Origin: Gnetum montanum
Taxonomy: Eukaryota > Streptophyta > Gnetopsida > Gnetales > Gnetaceae
Assembly (NCBI GenBank): GCA_015680685.1
Contig: MNCI01020374.1
Location: 367,435-431,434, forward strand
Reading direction: 5' to 3'
Length of the DNA: 64,000 nucleotides
Below are positions 41,933-52,279 of the stretch, in pieces; position 1 is the first letter of the stretch; every line of letters starts with the position of its first letter. The notes under the pieces are model-generated. The model was not told where the DNA came from. It worked only from the letters and a program-made list of their open reading frames with translations, and ran no database searches. The translations under genes were made by a program, and so were the position numbers.

Positions 41933-44636
41933 TCATGTAGTGCTCAGAGGTGGTGGCTCTTCCATAAGCTATTTTCCTTTGTTATTGGGCCACTAAAATT
42001 TGTAATGGTTGAGTAAGGCTTGTAACTTTTCTTCCTCCATCCTTGGATCATGCATTGTCTAGACTATTGTGCCAATGCGTGCTGGCATTGGTACATCCCA
42101 AGGACATGGTAGTTGCAGGGACATTTCACTTGCCTTTACATACCATGCCATGAACTACTATTGTTCTTCCTCAAAAGCCATAACTTTGTCCTTAAGCTCA
42201 TGATAATCCATTAATCTACAAGCTAGGTTCAAGGCTAGATCTTTCTGTCCCTAATAACTAGCTTTGACCACCTCTAATTCTGAGTTTTCCACCTACAACT
42301 TTTGTAAGGCATCTTTTCAATCGACAAACTCTTTCTCATATAATGCATAAGTGGTAGCCACTTGTTTCTCTAGCTCACTTTGGGGATGACCTGTTGTTAA
42401 CATGGCAAGGTTAGCATATCTAAGGTTAGCCAATGCCATGTATTCCTTTAAATCCTCTATCTATAGGTCCATATTTTTGACTTGCACTTGTTGGACCATG
42501 GCATAACTATCCAAGATGGCCTGCCATTTAGAATTTTGCCTTGGCCATCTTGATTCCCTTCTCATTGATTTTCTTATACATGCCAACTTGGTCATGAAAG
42601 TGCTCTTTTGATTTTTGGCCTCATTCTACCATGTTTTGGTCTAGATTGCTAACTTTTGGCAAATAGCATGTACCTTCTCCATGGAGAGGGTTCTATTTTT
42701 TTGGGCCAATCTACTCATATCTTGGTTGTCCCTCACTAGTTGTTCTTGCAATTGGTGGAAACTTTCTTCTAAGATGTTCTTTTGTCTTTCTATAGTGGTT
42801 AACTAGGAATTCTTTATAGTGAGCTGCTTATTTTCTTCTTGGATGGTGATCAATGCCTTTTTATATGCATGAGATTGCATGTCTGCAGCAGAGGCATTCC
42901 AAACTACCATCTTCTTCTTTCGCTCCACAATTGCTCTCTCTTTTTCTAACTTGGTAGACTGCTTTGTTTTGAATTGTTCTAGTTGGTTTAGTGTGAAAAA
43001 AATAGGCAAGATCCCATCGTTTAGCTCGTAGGGTAGCTAGCACTTCTTGCAATCTTTGTACTTCAACTTTTGCATGTTTTGCCCTGACCTCTACCATGCC
43101 AACTTTTCTTTGGTAGTGATGAGGTTTGATTGAGCTATAGTGACATCATTAGGGATGTTGAACATAGTGGTCATTACTTGGCCCATCTGTAGAAAATGAT
43201 TAAGCACATCCTCATGTACTGCAAGAGTCATTGAGGTCCCAACCAACATTTGTGCATCTCTAGTTCCTGTTAAATCTGTCGAAGGCACAATAGGAACATT
43301 GAATGACTCCTTGATGTGATTAGTAATCACCTTTGCTATGCCTACTTCATCCTCGTGTTGTAACACAATGACTGTGGTGCCTTCTCTAGTTTCCAATGTA
43401 ACTTGAAAGGATGCAGTGTTTTTAGAGATCTAGCATCAACAATGAGACCCCCCTCCTCTTGACTGTATTGAGATCTCTTTCCTTGTTGGATCAGTTGATA
43501 TGGTGGACTGTACAACATCATCCATAATTTGGATAGATTGGCCTCATCCCTACTTCCCCAGTTGACATTTTAGTAATCCTTTGTAGGTGGCTCATTGACA
43601 GTCTATAATCTTGTGACGACGATGGTAGAGATTATTCTTGTGAATGTTGCTTAGGCTCTTGTTATGTTTCTATTCTTAGTTCTACCTCCTTTTCAGCTTC
43701 TTGCTCCTCACCATAATCTTTTGTTGGTGCTACAGTTTTTAGGAATTCTACGAAGGAGGTGTGTTGGGCCTTCCTAGGGATATCATTGGTGTACCCCAAG
43801 ATTCTAGTGTGCTTGCACAACTTTCTAATCAGATAGGGAAACAAAAGTGTTAGTCTCGTTAACCTTGTTTCTTTGAACCACCATTGAATTTTTGTGAAGT
43901 AATATTCATGAAGGTTAACTACAAAATTTCCCATTAGAATGGCACTTCCCCTAGCTGCATAAGTTGAGATTCGATTGAGTCCTTTGGTAGGAAATAGCTG
44001 GTACATCCCAATCTTAAAGTAGGTTCTCCCTTCCAAATTCATTTCATGCTATGATGTGTCCTCTTTACCCTATGCTTGTCTTAGCCATAATTTCTTTATT
44101 TCAGGGTCAGATCTAGTGGACAGGTGAAAAACCTTGGCCCCTTCATTGGGTAGGTTGAGAGCTATAGCAATGTCCTTAATTGAGTAAGAGACAATCACAC
44201 CTTAGATATTAACAATGGTGCCCTTGTCTTTGTTATGCCAGAATTGATGGACTTCACCCAAGTACCATTCACCATTGTTGGACAAGATAGGCCACAATGG
44301 GGACACTTTGAGTTGTGTTTGCACCAGTCCTAGAGCAAACTCAATGAACAGACCAAAGTTCATTTCCACAATGACTAAAGCTAATGTGGATTTCTTCAAG
44401 GTGGTAGCAAGGTAGTTAGGATGCAACATGAGACATTGTCCCTGTTTGGGGGCTAGTACGTCTATTGCCTCTCCTTGGGCCAATTGCCTGGTAGTAGGGG
44501 CCTCTTGATGGATATTGAAAGATTGGGCCTCTTGTTCAACATGTTCCTCATGTTCTCCTTGTTGGATGTGGCCATCACATGGATGTTTAGTGGCTCTCTA
44601 TGATGGTTCACCGTGAGCACCTCTTTTTGGGGCCAT
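41933..44636 (-). pseudogene. Element G ORF3 (plant-transposon-like domain plus long coiled coil)
   Basis: MAPKRGAHGEPS start at 44636. FGLFIEFALGLVQTQLKVS, GEWYLGEVHQFWHNKDKG and VSYSIKDIAIALNLPNEG lie at about 44350-44130. YFKIGMYQLFPTKGLNRIST, YAARGSAILMGNFVVNL and LLFPYLIRKLCKH follow in one clean frame at 44042-43800. The acidic linker is at 43396-43091 and the coiled coil (VEVRAKHAKVEVQRLQEVLA and after) from 43100 to about 42100. The end, MEEPPPLSTT-like, is before TGA at 41933. Its length, 2704 bp, is within 5 bp of E. It is the best-preserved N-terminal domain of the four copies. Confidence 0.65.
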
Positions 44637-44950
44637 CTACAATCAAGCAAAAACTAGATGTTACCAAGGTTATGGTTATTATCATTAATCAATTTATACC
44701 TTACTCATAACCTTAGTTCATTGAGCTCATAATGCATATAATTGCAAGTTTAGGAAAATTTTCAAGAAAAATCCCCCCAAAAAGCACCTATCTCTTTCTA
44801 CAACCCTCGCAACTAGTTTCCTTTTTTGTTATATGTGGCTTATAATAATAGTTATGGCCCCATGGGTTAGAAAAATTGGACTTTTGGCATTATTGTTAGT
44901 GATTCTTCATTATAATTCCTAATAATTCAAAAGGTTTTGAATATCCTTAC
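44637..44950 (-). other. Candidate leader intron of element G ORF3
   Basis: Donor ATAAGG|GTAAGGATA at 44950 and acceptor TTGATTGTAG| at 44637 touching the ATG. TATCACCTAGAAGGTATCAT before the donor matches TATCACCTGAAGGATATCAT in E. Confidence 0.45.
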
Positions 44951-45200
44951 CCTTATGATACCTTCTAGGTGATAGCAAATTTTAGCAAATCGATGCAAAG
45001 TTTGCACGCAAGCATCTCCCATGACTAAGTTGAACACTCTGGGTTTGGATAGATTGAAATGACACATAAATTGGAGTGTTAGAGAATTAGATATCGCAAG
45101 TGGAAGATTGAGGTGCAAATCTCTAAGTCATGAGAAGAAATTTCAACAACTCCCCTAGTAGCAAATGAGAAAAATGAAGTTCTAATTTTTGTAGAGGTCG

Positions 45201-45292
45201 TATTTATATTATTTTTGAGACCCGATGTTGAGTACATGATGTCATGTACATGATGTCAGGTTAGATCCAATGTTAGGTACATGATGTTGATG
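45201..45292 (-). promoter_or_regulatory. Internal promoter candidate of element G (GATGTC array plus TATA)
   Basis: The array is written here in plus-strand order: GATGTTGAGTACAT, GATGTCATGTACAT, GATGTCAGGTTAGATCC, AATGTTAGGTACAT, GATGTTGATGTCC. The minus-strand TATA AATATAAATA lies at 45201-45210. The LTR array (49965-50040) uses the same GATGTC/GACGTCAGGTACGTGACATT unit. Confidence 0.55.
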
Positions 45293-45599
45293 TCCAAAAA
45301 TTTTGATTTTATGGGGCAAGTAAACATGCAAATGGAAGCTCTAGGATTGATTGGAAGGTTTGAAGTTAAGTTTATCATCTTGGATAAGTGAAAAATTAAT
45401 TAGAGGCATCAAAAGTATGATAGGATGAAGTTGTCAACATGAAAAGTATGAGAATGAGCAAGAAAAAAGCTGTTGAAAGCATGATTGTAGGATAGATTAC
45501 ATTCATGATAAGGAAAACAATAAAATATAATAATTTGAGTGCTAGGAAGGTGTAAAATAATGTGGGCATGTGAAACAAGTACAAGTCACAAAAGTTACA

Positions 45600-45653
45600 G
45601 AAGTGGATCCTCCCCAAAGTAGGCTCTAGCCTATGATGCCCTTGTGTAACCAC
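45600..45653 (-). promoter_or_regulatory. Conserved hairpin block of element G
   Basis: Minus strand: ACACAAGGGCATCAT, stem AGGC-TAGA-GCCT (45622-45633), ACTTTGGGGAGGATCCACTT. Confidence 0.6.
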
Positions 45654-46250
45654 ACCTATAATGTCCATAGGCACTAGAGGGGTTGAATGCAACACATACC
45701 TATGAAACAACAAAAAACATATGTTAAACCATGAATTGAGATAAAAAATCTATGTTACATACAAGCACAAGTTATGAAAAGTTAGACAACAAGATGAGAC
45801 AGATCGTAGAAGGGATCACAACAATCAAGACATGAGGTGGTGTACCATGGTCATAATGAAACCTTGTGTATTATTAATGGTTAAATAACCATGTGTCCTT
45901 GTATCCAAGATTCAAACCAAGTTCAAGCCTCATTTTAGTGACATCACATCATTTCTTCCCATTGATAGACAACCATAAGACTATCAAAGTCATGAGGAGG
46001 AAAAACACTTGGCATTTTGTCCAAGGGAGGAATGGTATTATGGCACAATTATTGGATTTTATTTTTGCATTCTATGTAGCCACCAACCTTTAGGCATGGG
46101 TACATGTCTTTCCAGCAGGATCCACAGAAGTTTATTTAGTGCTAGTTTAAGTTGCTCTTACTTCCATTTTTGTTAGATCCACAAGGATATGGTTACAACC
46201 TTAGCAACATGATAAAACATACAGAAGTGGCCAAAGAGAATCCACAAATT

Positions 46251-46270
46251 CCATTGATGTCACACCCCTT
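46251..46270 (-). promoter_or_regulatory. Conserved GGGTGTGAC block of element G
   Basis: Minus strand AAGGGGTGTGACATCAATGG, 618 bp upstream of the hairpin. Confidence 0.5.
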
Positions 46271-46639
46271 ACATGCCACCTTGGTTCTACACTCTTTTGT
46301 CTAGAAACAATGATTATAAATTTATTATAGGTTGAATGATGGAAAAGAGTACCATTATGACCAGAGCAAGAACCTCTTATTAATGGAATGGGTGAATGGA
46401 TGTCGTGGCCTCAATGTCTAAATGATCAATCCATTATGACTTAACAACATAGAGAAAAACTTCACCTCAATGGGCAACATGATCAACAACAAGATTACCT
46501 ATAAAGAAAATTAAAACCATAACCAGAAAAAAGTAGAAGAAATAAAAAAGTGATAAAAAATTGTAAAATAAAAAGATAAAAAACACTTAAAAATACTAAA
46601 GATTAGAATGAGGGGTAACTCCCACAACTAAACATGTGG

Positions 46640-49051
46640 TCATGGCTAGGATTAGTAAGTGGATGAATAGGATCCATGCATGTTTAAAATGTTGGAAACC
46701 TTTCATGCCCCAGCCACTGGGTTCCTGTTGGTGGTGTGGTGGCTAGGTAGAAAAATTATTGGCCATACACTTGATTGTTATATGTATGATGGGTTAGGAT
46801 ATGAGGTGTGTTAACATTATGGATGGCTGTCCCACAAGTGCACCCTTGATTATGAGGTGGTATGCATGGATTTATTTGTCACCCCATGTTTGTAGATTCA
46901 TTGGTTGGATGTGGGATGGGAATACTGATAGATGGTGGCCCTTGTGTATGGTCGGAGAATGTTAGTTGACATAGGGAAGGTGATGCGCCAGGTTGGCCTT
47001 GTGCTATCTTGGGTGATGTGGTGGGTCCATGCATGATTTGCCTCAACTTGCGACCTTTCCTATAGAAAGGAAATTTTGGATGTTGCAGTTGGGACCCACT
47101 GGTGTCAATGTGTCTTTGCACATTTACAGCACAAGTGGCACTCATTGGTTGATATTGTGGTGTTGGACCTTCTTGAATTATTGAAGATGACATGTAAGGA
47201 GGTGGATTGTGATTGTATCGAGGGTAAGTTAGATGGTAAGAGACACAAGGTAGTGATCCTTCAAGGGATGTCAAGTATTGATGCTACTTAGGAAAGTGGT
47301 AGTGGTGATTTAAAGTGGAGGATGCAGAACTAGTTGGAGAAACAGGGTGTTGAACATAATAGCCATGTATTTTTGGTGGATATGGTTGATTTGGTGGTGG
47401 CCTCCCCCACAACTGTGGCTATTGCCACTATAGTTGAGAACCATGTTGAGGCTAGTAATAAGTCCTCCCAGGATGGTATCTAAAATTACTTTGTGGGAGA
47501 GAAAGTCTCCTAGCCATGTGCTTTTGCACAAACTTCAGATTTAAGGCACCTGCCCAATACTCTTTTAGATGCAACAATACAGGGAATTGGCCATTTGGAT
47601 GGTCATATATGCACAGGTGACATCCATAATCTTCATCTATGGTGAAGTCTTTGGCCTTACTTTCATCAACCACTTTTCTTGATGGTCAAAAAGTGTTCCC
47701 GACTATTTCTTAGTTTTGTGTCCTTTATTTATTGTGTTTGCTAGGCATGTGTTGCATAACCTTTTTCACAACCATCACAATAAGGGTTGTGACATTTTCA
47801 TTTATCCATTTAGACACCCTATTGAATTTTGCTTCTAGATCATCACTAGACTTCTCTGTCGGCAAAGTTTGTTGTAGAATCACCTTATCGAGAGTAGTTT
47901 CATTTTCCTTACCATAAATTTGGACCTCCTTCAATTGAAAAGCCAAGTACCACTGATGTTTCTTAACATTCTCCCATTTGCACATCTCTCCTCTTCTTTT
48001 GCCACACATGTTATTAAATCTTTGATCTGATGGGCTTGAAGCTCATATAATTTCCCTAGGGCATATATCCCAAGGGTTGCCCTTGTTTCATTATGAAGCC
48101 TATCTATGATGTGGTAAAGTTGCTATTCCTCAAAGAAACCATGGCCTAATCATCGATTCAGTAAGGCATAATATCTATCTAAGGCCATGTTCAAGGGTTC
48201 ATGTTATTCTTGTTTCCACTCTTGGATTTATCTCCTTAGATTGGACACTCTTTTATAGGTTTGGTATCTCTTATTGAAAAGTTCTATCATTGTAGACCAT
48301 CGTCGGATTGAATTTGGTTTCAACAATTGATACCACACTTTGGCTCTATCAATTAGTGTCCTAGGAAAGAGCTTAAGCTTGTACCACTCACTTTCCACAT
48401 TGTAGAATACACAAGCATCATAGAAGGCTTGTAAATGATGTTGCAGATCTACATCATAGCCTCCTGCAAATTAAGGAAGATTGTTTATTTCAAGCTTAGG
48501 TAGGTGACTCTTTTTGCAATGCTTGTGAGATATCCTAACTGCCTCTATGATATGCATTAGGCTCTTAGTGGCCAACAGGGGTTTATCATCATCAAACATA
48601 TTGTGAGGAAAATTTCTATCTTCATGGTGACTTCTTCGGCTTTTCCCATGGGTTCGATTTTGATTTTTAGCTCGACCCTTTAGTGGAACTCTATCTCTAT
48701 ACCTATGTTCATCTTTGTCAGAACTAGATGTTAAGGGAAAGAGGAAGATGAGGAACTAGAAGAGTTGCCATGGATTCTATGGTGTTCCCTAGGGTCCCAT
48801 AATTTATCATTTCTTGGTTTCAAGGAGGTCTTAGGCCTTGAGGTCTCCCCTAGTCTAGGACCTACACCATCTCCTTTAAGATTGTTTGCCTTAGGTGAAT
48901 GTAGCCGTTGAGTGTCATCAAGGTGGTCGTGATCATAAAAAACCCCTGCATAAGGTTGGTTACTCCAATCTTCTTCATTGTATATTTCATTAGTTCTCTA
49001 ATGAATGTGTTTGCTATACCATGCATTGTCATTTCCGTGTGGGAGAGACAT
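46640..49051 (-). pseudogene. Element G gag (no pol follows)
   Basis: MSLPHGNDNAWYSKHIH start at 49051, then TNEIYNEEDWSNQPYAGVFY, parallel to E. A Ser-rich segment lies near 48760 and LPKLEINNLP near 48510. The capsid part includes WYKLKLFPRTLIDRAKVWYQ, EPLNMALDRYYALLNR and ETRATLGIYALGKL. The damaged zinc knuckle CHLCIYDHPNGQF lacks the last Cys (47610-47580). A Pro-rich tail with QYQPMSATC and repeated Pro-Thr covers 47274-46879. It ends in a GTQWLG-type segment and HDHMFSCGSYP. Confidence 0.75.
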
Positions 49052-49158
49052 TGTTCTTGATTTATGGTGTGTGTGAGCTAAGAGTTTCTAAAAGATATAT
49101 CATTAATGCCTTTTACAGTGATTATGTATAATATAACTAATCTAGATAACTAGCACCA

Positions 49159-49176
49159 TCCCTAGCAATGGCACCA
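49159..49176 (-). promoter_or_regulatory. Primer-binding site of element G
   Basis: Minus strand TGGTGCCATTGCTAGGGA, four transitions from the tRNA-Asp complement. Confidence 0.75.
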
Positions 49177-49177
49177 A

Positions 49178-50058
49178 TGATGAGCGGAGATGTACCCCTA
49201 TGCTTAACCATAAGAATTACAAGTGTTCATGCACGATTTGGTTGAATTTCATGGATGGGACTTGTTGTGGTATCTAGATCATTATGCTTTGATCATAGTT
49301 CGTTGTCTTCTCACTTGGAATAGTGGTAGCTTTGTGACGTATGGTTTAGTCCAAAGTGAGGTGTATGATGTTGTCTACTTTCTATGCTACTCCTAATGAT
49401 GAAAAGAAATAAATTAATTAATTAAACTAAGGGATAATGGAAAACAAGATCTAAACTAGCCTATGGCGATGAGTATGCACTCTTAACCATTTGTACATGT
49501 CTTGGACTTTGTGAAGCTACTTTTGGGAGTGCCAAGTGTACATCACTAGTTGTGCTAAATCATACACCTTTGGATTACCAAGTATTTACACTTAAACACT
49601 TGTGATTAAGGCATACACATTCCACTTAATAATAGGAACATTAAATAACAATAAATGTAAATTTTTAACTAAAGAAAATATTGAATAATTAAGTAATAAT
49701 AATCTAAGTGGATGCTGCAATGATGGAAGTAATCTAGATCTTTATTGTCAATCATGTAACGCGTGCAAGTACTTCACACTTGAACAAAGATGTTGTATGA
49801 TTACAAGCATCACACTATGGGTATGCACTAGGAATAACATACTTTGAAAGAAGAAAATGAAAACTAGAACTATCTACTAATTATCAACTACTTACTACTT
49901 GTCTCATTTGAGCACCCTAGCACCATATTTATAGGCGAGATTTACATGAGGCAACGTTGGGTATCCGATGTCACTTATTAGCCTCGACGTCAGGTACGTG
50001 ACATTGGGACTCTCACATCGCGTATTCAACATCAGGGCCATAGAAGGATGACTCATCA
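49178..50058 (-). repeat. Element G 5' LTR (881 bp)
   Basis: TGATGAGCGGAG at 49178 and GACTCATCA at 50050-50058. TATA (minus) CTATAAATAT at 49925-49934. Full array at 49965-50040 with GATGTC, GACGTCAGGTAC, GTGACATTGGG and CAACATCAGG. Polyadenylation-type AATAAAGATC on the minus strand near 49740. Confidence 0.93.
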
Positions 50059-50700
50059 CTTAGGAAGCTAGAATTAAAACAAATTAAAATGATGATTAGC
50101 TAAATGAAATTATTGAAGGAAAAAATTACCAAAAAGATCATTGAGGAAAGAAAATACTTGAAAGATAAAATCACTACATTGAAATTTATTATTGAAGAGA
50201 ATCCAACAAAGAAGTAGATTGAGAAAATCAATGAGAAAGCTCACATGGATTTGATAATACATGTGCATCTTAATGAAAAGAAAGAAAGAAAGAAAGAAAG
50301 AAATCCTTAACCTCTATTTTTTTGGGATAGAAAAAAATAAAAACCTAGTGTAAGAAGTGATAAAAGTGATACGAGAAATCATACAAATTGAATCACTTAA
50401 AATAAAGGATGCAAATTATTTTTGACCTAAAAATGATAAACCTAGGCATATTTTTGTTAGATTTCAAAACACATATGATAGATTGAAGGTTTACGAACAT
50501 TGCAATTACTTAAAGGGTTATAGAATTTAAATTAAGTAAGATTTCATCAAAGTGAACTTGCAAAAAGATGTATAGAATAAAGGAAAGTGAAAGAAGTGAG
50601 ATTAAAATGTTTTATAGCATTTTTTGATGCAAGCGATAATGTGGTATTTACTAAAACTTAATAGTTAAAAAAGTTCACAATAAAGATATAATATATTTTA
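50059..50700 (+). pseudogene. LINE ORF1-like remnant, part 2
   Basis: The first five bases are the second CTTAG copy. Coiled-coil-like EERKYLKDKITTLKFIIEEN near 50140-50200. One frame at 50350-50580 then reads EVIREIIQIESLKIKDANYF, stop, PKNDKPRHIFVRFQNTYDRL, KVYEHCNYLKGYRI, with D-FIKVNLQKDV after. The order (I.aH..G....RPIIVKF..Y..R..V....LKG..I.I.ED) is that of the RNA-binding and C-terminal domains of L1-type ORF1 proteins. No LINE reverse transcriptase is in the window. Six or more stops; alternative origin possible. Confidence 0.4.
50275..50306 (+). repeat. (GAAA)n microsatellite
   Basis: About seven GAAA units inside the ORF1-like remnant. Confidence 0.9.
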
Positions 50701-51249
50701 GAGTACAATAGATCAATGAAGAGAGATCCTAAAGATAAAGTCCAACAATTGTGAGGACTCATTTTCATTTTTCATCCTACAATTGATTCAGAAAGACCTC
50801 CTTTCTTGAGTAGGAAAAGGATCAAGGCTTGCCCTCATTTACAAGCACCCTCATAGGGTTTTACTTTTTACTTACGGAATTCTTATAAAAAGAAGGAGAA
50901 AATTTTTTATAAATATAAAAGAAAGCTTTAATAAGAAAAATAAAATAAAAAATGATAATTAAGTTGAAAGTTTTCCATTCTTGATCCCTAAAAAAAAAAA
51001 ACAAATTAATACTATAGAAAACAAATTAATTGTTCAGTTTTCACTAGAAGCTTTCTTTCTTGAAGTTATAAATTAAAAGTGACATCTTTTAAAATATGAT
51101 ATTTAACTCCTAAAGAAAGTTCATAATTATATTCTTATTATTGGAACATAAGTGCATACCAAAGCTTCGAAATAGATACTAATCAAGCATTTGAAGCTAC
51201 TTATAAATCCAAAGAAAGAAAGTAGATAAAGCTAGTTAATCATAAATTC
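50701..51249. other. Unassigned AT-rich stretch before element H
   Basis: No gene recognised. An A-run lies at 50990-51001. The outer border of the H LTR should lie here and is not recognisable. Confidence 0.4.
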
Positions 51250-52050
51250 CACGAACTTTGTATTTTTCGGTGCACTAGTCTTCTAGAAAGTGAATCTTTG
51301 CCTGAAGGTCAATCATTGTCTTCCCAATTACACTTATGAAGTACACTAGTATGGTTAAGTGTAATTGAGGCATATGATTTTTATCATTTTGTATTTTATG
51401 GTTTGGTTTCAAATGAAGATAAAAGTAATTGGATTAACTAATTTAAATTAACTAATTAAGTAGTGTCTAACTAGACCTAACATAAGCATCTAGTCCCACT
51501 TTTAGTAAATTTCTTGAACCCACATATCCACTGCTGGATTACCAAGCACTATGCTGCTAGGCATACCAAGCAATAATGTTGCTAGGATTACCAAGCAAAT
51601 ACGTGTTATGCTCGAAGCGGTCGTACTTATGTGTTTAATCTATCTTGCTTAATTACTTCATTAATTTAATTACTAGAAAATATCTAATAAATGACTAAAA
51701 ATATTTAAATGCATAAATAGAATATTTAATCTATCCAAATTGCTGCAAGGTTTATCAGAAAGCTCATCTTTATTGCTGCACACACTATCATGCTTAGGTA
51801 CAACAATGCTTGAATAAAGATTTGTACACTTAATGACTTCTGTTGTAGTCACTTGGGAGAAAAATTCTTAACTTTCAAATCAACAAACTACAAGAGCTTC
51901 ACTGCTACTAAATCTTAGTTGATATAAATGCAACTGGTGGATGCGTATTTATAGTTAAATATAGACACTACATCAATGAGACGTCATCGATGCATGAAAT
52001 GATACATTGACGAGGCCTCATTGATGCAGCAATAGAACTATGACTCATCA
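51250..52050 (-). repeat. Element H 3' LTR, outer about 100 bp missing
   Basis: Similarity to the right-hand LTR starts near 51255 (GCACTAGTCTTCTAGAAAG; compare 63534) and ends TGACTCATCA at 52050. U3 array at 51966-52036, TATA (minus) CTATAAATAC at 51945-51954. Three U5 repeats of the type GGATTACCAAGCA at 51532-51597. The terminal TGATGAG and about 100 bp present at 63440 are not found, so the end was deleted. Confidence 0.85.
51966..52036. promoter_or_regulatory. GAGGCCTC / GACGTC array in U3 of element H
   Basis: CATCAATGAGACGTC, ATCGATGCATG, ACATTGACGAGGCCTC, ATTGATGCAGC: palindromic cores (GACGTC, GAGGCCTC, ATCGAT) separated by TTGATG words. The internal array at 55560-55622 uses the same words. 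Confidence 0.55.
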
Positions 52051-52070
52051 TACCCCCACAATTGAATGAA
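52051..52070 (-). promoter_or_regulatory. Polypurine tract region of element H
   Basis: Minus strand ATTGTGGGGGTA directly before the LTR start TGATGAGTC. Confidence 0.7.
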
Positions 52071-52279
52071 AACTCATCCTCGAGTTATTTTAAAAAATTG
52101 GGAAGGTATGGAATTATTGACTAACCTTTCACAAATAAAAATAGGTTGACTTAACAAAAAATGAAGTGCTTAGGTGTACGGATCAACACATTACAAAAAT
52201 GGTGGTGTCCAAGACACAAAATTGAACACCATGACATGACTCTTCAAAATTGGACAACACGTTTCTTGGTGGGTGAAGT

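Larger units (their letters stand above)
40945..50058 (-). mobile_element. Element G: complete 9.1-kb gag-ORF3 element without pol
   Basis: LTRs 40945-41743 and 49178-50058 with a perfect CTTAG duplication. On the minus strand: 5' LTR, primer site, gag (from 49051), conserved noncoding region, internal promoter array, candidate leader intron, ORF3, polypurine tract, 3' LTR. Same order, same gag type and same missing pol as E, although the LTR arrays differ (GATGTC here). It is inserted in a LINE ORF1-like remnant. Confidence 0.95.

Noticed and set aside
47076-47291. Plus-strand 71-codon frame
   Set aside because: Antisense of the Pro-rich tail of element G gag.
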